A stretch of 64,000 nucleotides of DNA from Phoenix dactylifera (taxonomy: Eukaryota; Streptophyta; Magnoliopsida; Arecales; Arecaceae). The stretch lies in the NCBI RefSeq assembly GCF_009389715.1, contig NW_024067823.1, positions 186,001 to 250,000 of the forward strand, read 5' to 3'. This document shows, piece by piece, positions 54,801 through 64,000 of this stretch (position 1 is its first letter; every line of letters starts with the position of its first letter). The position numbers and the translations under genes are program-made. A model generated the notes under the pieces. The model made no database searches and was not told the origin of the DNA. It was given only the letters and a program-made list of their open reading frames with translations.

Positions 54801-55008
54801 CATTGCATTGGCAAAGAACCCGGTTTTTCATGATAGAAGCAAGCATATAGATACAAGGTATCATTTTCTTAGAAATTGCATTGCAAAGAATGAAGTGCAA
54901 GTGAAGTATGTGAAGACCCATGATCAAGTTGCAGATATTTTTACTAAGCCTCTCAAGTATGACATTTTTAGCAAGTTGAGGATGATGCTTGGAGTTACAA
55001 CAAATTAA
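51895..55008 (+). pseudogene. gag-pol of element F, pol part
   Basis: In frame with 45781-46713. Order: protease-like [14 protein letters not shown] (DNA where DSG/DTG is more usual), integrase ([12 protein letters not shown] with [53 protein letters not shown]), reverse transcriptase ([42 protein letters not shown]) and RNase H ([42 protein letters not shown]), ending [11 protein letters not shown]. Integrase before RT confirms copia order. The frame is fully open. Only the CACTA 2 insertion separates it from gag. An ATG at 51802 inside the CACTA end is fused in frame but is not the natural start. Confidence 0.94.
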
Positions 55009-55021
55009 GTTTAAAGGGGGG
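55009..55021 (+). other. polypurine tract of element F
   Basis: TTTAAAGGGGGG before the 3' LTR start TGTTGAAAAG. Confidence 0.8.
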
Positions 55022-55358
55022 TGTTGAAAAGTAAACTTAATTTAATGAATGACTTTTGGAGGATTCATGAATATGTGAAGGGTCACCTTGAGAATGGTGA
55101 TTCATGTATATGTATTTAAGTAGTTCATGACTTTTGAGTTTTCTATGTGCATTTAAGTGGTTTATGTCTTTTGGGTTTTCTATGTGCATTTAAGTGGTTC
55201 ATGTACTTAGGTTTATTCATGTACCTAGAAGTTCTATAAATACCATGTAAGTCTTATAGTTTTGTAAGCAAGGCAAGAGCCAAAGTGAATAGAAAAAAAT
55301 CTGAAATATTCTTCCTCTCCATCTTTCCTCTCTAATCTCTCTTTCTATATTTCCAACA
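55022..55358 (+). mobile_element. 3' LTR of element F
   Basis: 337 bp. The one difference from the 5' LTR that I found is GTTCATGACTTTT here against GTTCATGTCTTTT. Confidence 0.95.
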
Positions 55359-55693
55359 AGAGAGAGAGAGAGAGAGAGTTCAAAGCTTCTGTATAATCTC
55401 TCACTTTGTTTCTTTTCAATCCACTACAGCTTGAACAAGTTGGGTTTAAGATCTCAAGTAAAAAATACATTTCTCATGGCCTGCATATACTTGATGGTAA
55501 TGATCTTTTGTGTGCTGATATTATCAGATCCGACCTCTATGGAGACATTACTTCCAGAACACCCAGGGCCTTATCTTTGTTGTCGACAGCAATGACAGAG
55601 ATCGTATTGTTGAGGCTAGAGATGAATTGCACAGGATGCTTAATGGGGCATCTTTGTAAAATCATTTTTCATATAGTTTCAATTTGATTATTT

Positions 55694-56690
55694 TGTGTAG
55701 AAAATTGAACTTCTTCGTGTTTATGGGGGCTCATTAAGTTTTCAGTTGGGGGGCCGGCCATATTTATCCTTCTCTCTTTTAGACTTTTCTTTGAAATGTT
55801 TGATGCCTATACTACTAAATAGGTAATTCCTGAATAGAATGAAGTAATAGGATAAATTTGGCTGTTGTATAATAAAAATAACTAGTTTCTTATTTTTGTT
55901 AAAATAATTCGTTCCATACTGCGGTAGCCTTACTGTGAGGATGGATAAATTTGGCTGCTCTATAATCAAAAGAATAGTTTCTTTTTCTTAAAAAAAATAT
56001 ATCCATACTGTAGTAGCCTTACTGTCAGGATACTCTATCCAGACTAGTGGAGTATTGCTTCCTCACCCCCCCGACTTCTTTTCCAAAAGCTATAGTTTTC
56101 CATACCGTATTGCTCCAATCACTCATAAGAATGCCAACTTATGTCAATAATGTGCTTTGTTTTATTCCTCTTGTGCAGCATGTCTGATACTGTAAACTAC
56201 CCCTGAGCCTCTTTTTATTGCTCTTGTATATTTATTTTGGAAGTGCTTAGAGAAATATTCTGTTGTTGATGATGATGATAATTATCATCATTATCATCAC
56301 CATCAGGAGGAATACATTATGCCATCATTATTATTAATATAAGGATCACTTTGGTTTGTAACCTTCTTAGAAAGCATTGTGAAAAATTATAGTGGAGTTG
56401 CAAGAAACATGCCATATGGCAGTCCACCAAACACAGTAGATGTAACCTTATAATGACTCATCTGTATTGGTTTCTGTTTGGGCAACTTCTGGTTCCTGGT
56501 TTACCTGCCATCCGAGTTGACATCAATTTTCATTCCTGGACCCTAGTCTCAATTGCTGTGTAATTTATGTTCCACGCATTGTGTATAAAGCAAGACCTCT
56601 GGATGTAGAACAGTCATGGTTGTGTATTAAGTATGGCATATTAAAATGAAAACAAGCTGGCCGTGATCATTAAATGGAAGTCAAACAAAG
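55694..56690. other. ARF intron sequence, no other gene
   Basis: A/T-rich, with a pair of similar segments ATAAATTTGGCTG (about 55853 and 55944) and a GATGATGATAATTATCATCA palindromic stretch near 56268-56300. Confidence 0.4.
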
Positions 56691-57330
56691 GTGATGGCGG
56701 ACCACTGCAGGGAGGAAGAGAGAGAGGAAGAAGAAGGGAAGAAGGAAGAAGAGGTTATAGAGACGCAGGAAGAAGAGAAGAGGAGGAGGAATAAGAAGAA
56801 GAGAAGAGGAGGAGGAAGAAGAAGAACAAGAAGGAAGCTAGGGTTTTTTTATTCAATCATCAATCGCCTGATACATGAGAGCGGTGGTCTTTATATAGAC
56901 TTTACATTTTGACCAAATCAAGTAATCAATTGACCAAATCAATCAATTGACACCGACTAAATTTGGACCCTTACATCAATTAATTTCTTACCAAAATTGA
57001 TCCACTAAATTGACCCAATTACATAAACCCAATTGACTAGTCTAATAACAAAACAACCTACTAAATTGACTTGACTAAGGCAAAAGTAAATAATGTAATA
57101 AAAGAAAATGACTCGGACTCAAATGAACCCAATCCGGGTCTGACTTAATCCGGGAGCTCAGAATCATCTGAATGAAGGGCTCTGATGTCCCCATCAAAAG
57201 GGCCTGGAAATAGTTCCACCATAATGTTTTCATCTAGGTCGGTTGACAAAAATCAATATTTATTAGGGTAGGAGTCCTTGGCTGGCCCTTCCGTGGTTTG
57301 CCAACTAAAGCCTGCTAGCGTCGAACATTA
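56691..57330 (-). repeat. probable transposon-derived insert in the ARF intron
   Basis: A GAAGAA-rich tract (56710-56835) is followed by TTTTTTTATTCAATCATCAA and repeated AATTGACC/AAATTGAC words. On the minus strand TATATAAAG (56893) and a pyrimidine-rich leader follow one another as in a promoter. Only the composition suggests an LTR-like insert, and the ends were not defined. Confidence 0.3.
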
Positions 57331-57378
57331 CGTAAGAAGCTCTAAGCGCTATCGCTACATCTCATGCAAAATGGATAA

Positions 57379-57522
<144 letters not shown>

Positions 57523-57847
57523 TAAATATTGCATGTTCTTCACTTGGTGCTTAACCTTTCAAGACTTCTCTTAATAATGCAATTTCTATGGTACTTTTGA
57601 AGTACCCGAACCTCTCTGCTTCCAATACTTCGATTAGTAAAATTCAGTTTCCTCCAGGTACATCCAGAGCACATGTGCCACGTCTGGGGAGGGTCTGTAT
57701 GAGGGATTGGACTGGCTCTCAAACAACATTGCTAACAAGGTCTGCCTCATGAATGCATGATCGACGCCCTTCTTAAATTTCATTTCTGTTTAAGTCCAGC
57801 CTTTTGTGACTCGTGATCATTCCTCCCCCAATTTTCTGCAGGCATAG

Positions 57848-59819
57848 ATAATGCTGGTTGGGAACCTTGTTGGAGCTGAAAACATTAGTACATATCGAGT
57901 ATGCAAGAGTGCTGCCCCAAGGATCAATTTGCTTATGTTTCTACCTCCATAGACTCGAGCATCTGTTGTCATTTAGATAAAGAATGATCTGGAAATTTGT
58001 TCTCCTTACCTAGCTACTAAATTTTTTGCTATTTTTCTTTTACCTGCCAATTGCGTTGTTTGAAGACCTTGCTTGGGTGATATAATAGTTTTGTTTCCAC
58101 AAAAGAACTTGGTTCGTATAAGACCTATCTGCCACTTCCACCACATGATTTGTTTGTATTTCTGTACTGATATTTTATATACTGTTTGATGCTTCGTGCT
58201 TGGAATAATTTTAGGAAAGTTTATTTAGTTTCTTCTTTCAAAAGTGATTTCCAGACTTAATCTTACCCATTCCAGGTTAAGGGGAGAAATCAGGCTATTT
58301 TAATTTGATCGATGATCAGATGATATTTGATGTTAAAAAATGAGAGAGCATGTTATCCTAAACAGGCATTGAATTAGAGGGTGTTGATTTTTGCTAATTT
58401 CAAGCCATCAAGAAAGACGGCGCTGCTAGGGATTTATAGGTGCCAGAAACCTGATCTGGCGCAAGTATCAGTGAGAGGAATGCGAAGGTACGCATTAGCT
58501 GTGTCTTTCTTATGCTAGACTTCTACTCAAGAATTTGGGAGGAAAAATCTTTATTAGTATCCGATCCATTTTCAGCCTTGGACTGAATACGACGGGCTCC
58601 ATCAAGCCATCAGGTTTGTGATATAAATCATATACTTTAAAAAATATTTCATGCACCATTTTGGGCCTATCTGAATCTTGCATGAACCCAAACCACCTGC
58701 ATCCAAATGTTAACTGGGGAAACAAATGTACAGACATTCAATAATCCCACAAAGAAGCTTAGTTAAAAAAAAAAAACAAAATCGAAAGTAGCAGAGCTTA
58801 AGATCGGGCTGAAAGATATTGCTACAAAATTATCCTTGATCCTGTATAAGTACCCAAGATCTACGCAGCGAATAACCGATGTGGGACTAAACACACGCCC
58901 GCATGGGTCCTCACATATGCTCTTCACATCAAAAAAATCAAAAGGTGGAAGGATGTTTTTCACCAAGCAATCTTTTACTTTTGAGAATAAATTATCACCA
59001 AATTTCCCCCCTCCCAAGCAACTAGTAGAGCTATTTTTTCCCCTTAGATTTCACTAATTGTGGGTCTGACAGCGAATTACCTCTCAAACTTCTATTTGCA
59101 TGTCATTATTGCTGTTGAAGTTGTTGAAGACGAGAGATACTGGTTTTGAAGGAGAATGTGCCAATCCTGTCCCGAGAATCAATCTGCTTGTGAAAGAAAA
59201 GAAGAAAATTCAGATCACATAGATATTAGACCACATAATGAAATATTGTCTTATTGGGGATCGGTAAAAGAAATGTTCCTAACGATCGTTCAATTTGCAT
59301 CTCTTCGAGCAATTTTAAGACATCAACTGACTAAGCCAAATGGACCAAGGCAACAGCTCGGGCCTAGAAAGGCTTGTATATCATGCTTTTCCCATGCCAA
59401 ACAAAGGGAAGGATTGATTTCGGGTCATCTAATTCACAGTGCAACTAAGATGAGTAATCATACGGTAGCCAGTGGAAGGCATTGTTATGCATATCATCCA
59501 GTCCTGGACCTCCCTTCTTCCTTACTGCTGCAGTCCTTGGGTGAAAGTCCTGTACAAAAAGCTCCATATCATGCAATATACACACAACGATTCCATGTAT
59601 TCAATGGAAGAAGGCAGCCAAGAAAAGAAAATAAATAAAAAATTGGTATCACATAACCTCTCTTGGAGGCAAGGTCATGAGTAATATGATCAGAATATGT
59701 ACCTGAAATGATGAGAATGATGCAGAGTCACATGGAGTTGGCAAGTAATCTCACATCTCTTGCTTTCTAAAGCAGATGTAAACAGAGGAGGAACTGATTG
59801 CTTCAACATGGGTAATGTG
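57848..59819. other. intergenic, no supported gene
   Basis: Begins with the likely ARF 3' UTR. The 160-codon frame at 59156-59638 has no recognisable motif or codon pattern and is not called. Confidence 0.45.
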
Positions 59820-62800
59820 TCAGAAGATTAGAGGCCAATCCGGCAGCCCTCGGCGATAGATTTTGTTTTTGAGAGTCAACTTGTGGAGCAAAGAGAAGCG
59901 TGGTTGTTCTTCATCAGCACCTACTAACCACTCTGGGAGAGACTTTTCTGCTTCTCGATCAGGGAGCTGTATGTGCTCCACGGCATCCACACCCTCCACA
60001 AACTTCAATTCCTCACAATCGTAAACGCCTAGGTGTTTGAGTCTAGGAAAGTTGGACACTCTCTCCAACCTCGAGTTGCTAATCAAGATCAATTCTGTAA
60101 GAGAGGGGTGGTTTTGTATTTCTCTCAGGCTGTGGGCACCATCAATATATAACTCCTTCAAGGCGGTGGCATGACAGAGGAGGCTCTCCGGAAGGTACCT
60201 CAACTTCGGACATCCATCAATTTTCAATGCCTTGAGAGAAGGTAGCAATGATGTTGTCTGGTTGTCCTCCTCCTCCAACCGCCACCACCATTCTTCCCAA
60301 TTAGTCATGTTTTTAAATCCAAGTGCCTCTAGTTTGGGGAAGTAGGAGGAGAAGCAAGAGTCCGCCAGCAACAAGAATTCAGGCCCGATGCTCGTGACTT
60401 CAGAAGCACCTTCAATCCAGAGGTAATCTAGTTGTGGCAGCATTCCCAAGGGTGGAAGTTGCTGGCATATAGCACAATTCTTCAGATCCATCCATCGCAG
60501 GTTGCGGAGTGATGACGAGGAGGGTGTCATCATCCAGCTGGGAAACTCACGGCCGAAGTAGCCATTGATTGTAAGCTGTTCGAGGCATGGCGGTGGGCAG
60601 AGCTCCTCGAAGACCTCCCCTATTCTTTTGATATCTTCCTCCTCGTAATCATTTGCACGAGACTGCTGCACATTAGAAGAGCTACTCGGTAGCGTGCAAT
60701 GCAGAAATAGAACTGTGAGATGGGGCTTGGCTTTAAGTGCTGCAGCTCCTGCTTCATCCTTGTCTGATACCCTCTCCAATTTGACCATGCTAATAAACCT
60801 GAGCTGGGAGAGGGATTTCAACTCCTCTAAGGTGCAGCCCTCGTAACCATTCGCTACAAAACCCCAAAGTGAACGTAGTTGTTTCAGTCTCCCTATTCCC
60901 ACAGGCAGACCCTCAAGTGGTGCACCCGTGACGTCTAGAATCCTTAGATTGATTAACCCCACGACACCACGAGGGAGGTTATGCAAATATTTACAATTCT
61001 CGAGTGCCAGGAATTGGAGATTTCTAAGATTTCTTATACTCTCCGGTATCTCTCTTATGTTAGTATCAGAGAGATCAAGACTCCTAAGGTGCACAAGATC
61101 TCCCAAGAAAGTTGGGAGATTGTTAATGGCTGTTTCACGTAAGTTGAGGACCCTTAAACTCCTCAGCTTTTTGAAGAGATTTTCTGGAAGATCACAAATA
61201 AGTGGGGTATGGAAGAATGACAGGTTCCTCAAGGATGTCTGTTCCATTATAAAGTCTGGTATGGTTTCTAATTTTTCATCTACAATCGATAAACGGCGTA
61301 ATTTTATTGATGCCAATGAGGAGGAGGAGGACGTGATCTTGTTTTCAATTGCTTGTGCATCTCCGACAAAGCACTCATCCCCTGTTATGAGCTGAGCTAG
61401 AGATCGCAGGAGGTCATGCATCCTGCAAACTGATTGATCATAATATGCAGGATCTGGCTGTAGAAGGTTCCTTTGCACCAACTCCTTCCAACACCCTTCG
61501 GCCACATCTTCCAAGGGCGTATTGTCTTCGGATGTGACAAAGCCCTCTGCAATACAACAACTGACAAAAAGATCTTGAGGAATTAGGTAGCCCTCGGGAA
61601 ATAATGAAGGGCAAGTGAAGCACTGCTTGAGAAGAGGTGGTAAATCTAGATAGCTCAAGTATAGCGGACCCATCTCCTCTTTTGGAAGTTTTGTAAATGA
61701 CCATGCTGGACTAGAGAGAACTTTATCCCATTCTGAATGCCTTTTCTCCTTAGTTCGAAGAACCCCTCCAACAGTCCGAAGAGCAAGCGGAAGGCCATCA
61801 CATTTCTCTACAATTCTCATCCCGACATCACTTAACACATGCTTGTCTCCTTCCTCACATTCCTTAAATACCATCCTGCATATTAATGACCAACCATCCT
61901 CTTGAGACAACTTCTCCACCCTATGGATTTGTCTTGCTCCCATCTGTCTGGCAATGTTTATGTTTCTAGTTGTTATCAAGATTCTACTATCTGCCAAACC
62001 ACTCTGCAAGGGCTTTCTTAGTAGGTCATCCCATACTTGCGCATCCCAAACATCATCCAAGACTAGGAAGAACTTGTTCTTGATGACTTGGCTAAGCATG
62101 GGTTCAAGCACTTCCTTCTCCTTAGCCTCTGCAGGATCACCTCCAGCTTGCTTTATGATAGATCTCAGTAAATCGGACTCGGAAAAATCTGGGGACACGC
62201 ACAACCAAATCCGTGACTTTGGGTTGAAGTTGTCCCGAAGCCTCTTATCATTATATATCTTCTGAGCAAGAGTAGTTTTTCCTATCCCCCCCATGCCAAC
62301 AATGGCAAAGACTTGGATTTTTTTGTTATCTTCCTTTATCAGCAAATCCGCCAACCTCCTCGTATCATCCTCAATTTTCTCTCCCACAAGATCAGGTTCA
62401 ACAATAGAAGATGTCTTGCGGCTTATCCTACTCTTATAGCGATCTTCACGACGAGCAGGTGTAAGATGGAGGTCATCTTTGTCCTTGGCAAGTTGTTCAA
62501 GCTCACGGTTGAGATTTCTAATTCTATTGCCAATCTCATGACGGAATCCGACTTTGTGAAAGCAAGCAATAGGAGGGTAGCAACAACGTACCGACTCAGC
62601 ACGACGAGATGAGGATGAGTTTAAACTACGAAGCTTCTCGCCCTCGATCTGGCATTCATCGATGATGTCGTCTGCCTCGTACATGAGATCTCGCAGCTCG
62701 TTCAGCCAACGGTTGATGGCCTGGTTGTTCTCAAGCCGTCTATTCTCTGCATCATTGAGAACATCCTGTATCCTCTCTAACCTCTTACGGAGCTTCTTGA

Positions 62801-62900
62801 TTTCATCAGGCACACCTAAGATCTTGACTGCCTCTTCCTTTGCATAAGTTAATAGCATCGAACACAATCGAGAGACGAAGGCATCTAGGATCATCGCCAT
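59820..62900 (-). CDS. CC-NB-LRR disease-resistance-type protein (NLR)
   Basis: An intact single-exon gene of 1,026 residues, normal for RGA-type CNLs. Residues 1-150 form an Rx-like coiled-coil domain with the EDVID-like EADDIIDEC (about 75-83). NB-ARC: P-loop GMGGIGKTT (about 202-210), RNBS-A WLCVSPDFS, kinase-2 FFLVLDDVW (about 277-285), RNBS-B SRILITTRN, GLPLAL (369), RNBS-D CFTCPSLFPEGY, MHD in CRMHDLL (about 494). From about 540 leucine-rich repeats follow, starting LRRLSIVDEKLETIPDF and including LRVLNLRETAINNLP and LRSLDLSDTNIREIPESI, ending LPDWPLIF. NLRs sense pathogen effectors in the cytosol and switch on ADP/ATP exchange. The kinase-2 Trp marks the CC class. The start is the first ATG of the frame, and the NLR fragment at 44589-44880 conserves sequence around it. 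Confidence 0.95.
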   Translation of the reverse strand: MAMILDAFVSRLCSMLLTYAKEEAVKILGVPDEIKKLRKRLERIQDVLNDAENRRLENNQAINRWLNELRDLMYEADDIIDECQIEGEKLRSLNSSSSRRAESVRCCYPPIACFHKVGFRHEIGNRIRNLNRELEQLAKDKDDLHLTPARREDRYKSRISRKTSSIVEPDLVGEKIEDDTRRLADLLIKEDNKKIQVFAIVGMGGIGKTTLAQKIYNDKRLRDNFNPKSRIWLCVSPDFSESDLLRSIIKQAGGDPAEAKEKEVLEPMLSQVIKNKFFLVLDDVWDAQVWDDLLRKPLQSGLADSRILITTRNINIARQMGARQIHRVEKLSQEDGWSLICRMVFKECEEGDKHVLSDVGMRIVEKCDGLPLALRTVGGVLRTKEKRHSEWDKVLSSPAWSFTKLPKEEMGPLYLSYLDLPPLLKQCFTCPSLFPEGYLIPQDLFVSCCIAEGFVTSEDNTPLEDVAEGCWKELVQRNLLQPDPAYYDQSVCRMHDLLRSLAQLITGDECFVGDAQAIENKITSSSSSLASIKLRRLSIVDEKLETIPDFIMEQTSLRNLSFFHTPLICDLPENLFKKLRSLRVLNLRETAINNLPTFLGDLVHLRSLDLSDTNIREIPESIRNLRNLQFLALENCKYLHNLPRGVVGLINLRILDVTGAPLEGLPVGIGRLKQLRSLWGFVANGYEGCTLEELKSLSQLRFISMVKLERVSDKDEAGAAALKAKPHLTVLFLHCTLPSSSSNVQQSRANDYEEEDIKRIGEVFEELCPPPCLEQLTINGYFGREFPSWMMTPSSSSLRNLRWMDLKNCAICQQLPPLGMLPQLDYLWIEGASEVTSIGPEFLLLADSCFSSYFPKLEALGFKNMTNWEEWWWRLEEEDNQTTSLLPSLKALKIDGCPKLRYLPESLLCHATALKELYIDGAHSLREIQNHPSLTELILISNSRLERVSNFPRLKHLGVYDCEELKFVEGVDAVEHIQLPDREAEKSLPEWLVGADEEQPRFSLLHKLTLKNKIYRRGLPDWPLIF

Positions 62901-63110
62901 TTTTTCGTTTCAACTTCCACAAAGACGAGACACTAGTTAAAGGATGGTGGGAAGGAAGAGAAGAAATAATTGCCCGTGACTGGGAGGACAAATTGTCTGG
63001 GTCAGAAACACATTGTTGTAGAAGAAACACGTTGTTGCGACTGGAAGAGGAGAAATAAATGTTGCTGTAGAAGAATCACGTGGACTCTAAAGCAACACGT
63101 ATCTTGAAAA
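62901..63110 (-). promoter_or_regulatory. NLR 5' flank conserved with a second copy
   Basis: About 190 bp upstream of the NLR start is conserved at 44687-44880. It contains a G-box CACGTG at 63077-63082 (matching 44853-44858) and direct repeats of TGTAGAAGAA(T/A)CACGT. The core promoter was not located. Confidence 0.5.
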
Positions 63111-63484
63111 TATTCTAATGAGAATCATTGGTTTTTTTTCTTTTTTTGAGGCAAGGAAAAACTGAGCCACCCAATTTATTGAATATATGAGAAAAGTATA
63201 TACATGAGAGTCAAAGAAGACAGGGATGCAATGTACAATTGGAAGGCAGAAGGGGAATAAGTAATATCCTGTGAGAAAAAGTAGATGAAACAGCAGGCAA
63301 TATGATCAGGAGAAGATCGCACCCGACTGATAGTTAGAAGTTAATTAAGTTCAGCTTCTTGTTAGACTGGTCTTTGATTCAATTTAACTTCCTATCAGAA
63401 TGCTTCCTTCTTTTGTTGTAAGGCTCCACCAACAGAAGAAACAAGAACAACCCTTGAAAGGTAGTGGTTCAACTGAAGTACTTC
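63111..63484. other. no recognised gene
   Basis: A/T-rich intergenic sequence. Confidence 0.4.
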
Positions 63485-64000
63485 TATCAACTGAGCAAGC
63501 ATCTTTTATTTTATTTTGAAACCATTGTTCATTTTCATTCTTTTATTTTTATTTATAAGGAAGGTGTCATTTACCTTCTTTCTATAGTTTTGATTTGGTG
63601 GGATAGCGCTTTCAATGAGACAAGCATCTCTTACTTTATTTTTCAAAATATTATTTATTTTTATTCTTTTATTCTTATCTTTCGTGCGGTAAGCCACTTG
63701 GGTTCACCAATGACTCTGGCCATTTGATTGTGTCGTTAGCCTTCTTTTTATATTTTCTGTTTGTTGGGATAGAGCTATCAACGGAGCAAGTATTTCTTTT
63801 TTTAATTTATTATGAAACCATTATTTATTTTCATTCTTTTATTTTTATTTATAAGGAAGGTGTTACCTTCTTTTTATATTTTTGATTTGGTGGAATACCG
63901 CTTTCAATGGGACTAATATTTCTTAATTTATTTTCAAAACATTGTTTAGTTTTATTTTTTTATTCATATCTTTTGGGTAGGAAGCGAGCTGGATCCACCA
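63485..64000. repeat. tandem A/T-rich repeat with a period of about 296 bp
   Basis: ATTTATAAGGAAGGTGT at about 63551 recurs at about 63847, and the surrounding blocks (GAAACCATT...TTTTCATTCTTTTATTTTTAT, GATTTGGTGG.ATA.CGCTTTCAATG) repeat with the same shift. Each unit contains a half-repeat (TTATTTTTATTCTTTTATTC). The array runs off the window end. Confidence 0.8.

Noticed and set aside
51895-55008. Calling element F pol a host gene because of its long clean frame.
   Set aside because: Protease, integrase, RT and RNase H order, paired LTRs, primer site and polypurine tract identify it as a copia element.
56691-56912. 73-codon Glu/Arg-rich ORF.
   Set aside because: Translation of a GAAGAA tract within a likely transposon fragment.
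59156-59638. 160-codon ORF upstream of the NLR's 3' end.
   Set aside because: No recognisable domain, atypical composition, no flanking gene signals.

Overview
The window is plant nuclear DNA, most likely from a monocot. I lean towards a palm or palm-like genome from the style of its Ty1-copia, CACTA and TGTCACG-type LTR repeats, but this is an inference. It is dominated by nested transposable elements. Only one gene looks intact: a single-exon CC-NB-LRR resistance-type gene on the minus strand at 59820-62900. An ADP-ribosylation factor (ARF) gene survives only as its 3' exons at 55528-57847.

Layout. (1) 1-13125 is a stack of SIRE-like copia elements called C, D and E here. C is on the plus strand and only its 3' end is in the window. 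C sits in the gag of D (minus strand), and D sits in the gag of E (minus strand). D's gag is also split by a 3981-bp non-autonomous CACTA transposon (6042-10022) carrying fragments of host genes: an exostosin-family glycosyltransferase, a PWWP-domain gene and a PIN auxin carrier. (2) 15204-39357 is a three-level nest. A solo LTR contains copia element A (15865-39123), and A contains copia element B (20572-32222). All three insertions have exact 5-bp target duplications (AATAC, CTCTA, GAGTT). (3) 39363-45407 is mostly decayed sequence: a GC-patterned interspersed repeat, a LINE RNase H remnant, a probable gypsy-type solo LTR, a truncated copy of the resistance gene's 5' end, and an (AC)n(AG)n microsatellite. 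(4) 45408-55358 is a young Tork/Retrofit-like copia element, F. Its 337-bp LTRs differ at only one position that I could find. A second CACTA element (46714-51891) splits F and carries Tubby-like, coatomer-alpha and receptor-like cytoplasmic kinase fragments. (5) 55359-64000 holds the ARF remnant, the resistance gene and A/T-rich tandem repeats.

Most unusual signals. The SIRE-like LTRs contain two periodic architectures that coding or simple repetition does not explain. First, the U3 region holds about 26 copies of a GTCGAC-centred palindrome in B, mostly spaced exactly 21 bp apart with variable 10-bp spacers, ending just upstream of the TATA-like box. A second lineage (C) keeps the core and the 21-bp phase but uses different palindrome arms. 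The same lineage-specific palindrome recurs inside the elements, just before the third ORF. Second, the R/U5 leader holds a string of stem-loops whose stems vary but stay complementary around a similar loop, which is the signature of conserved RNA structure. These two features are my best candidates for something undescribed.
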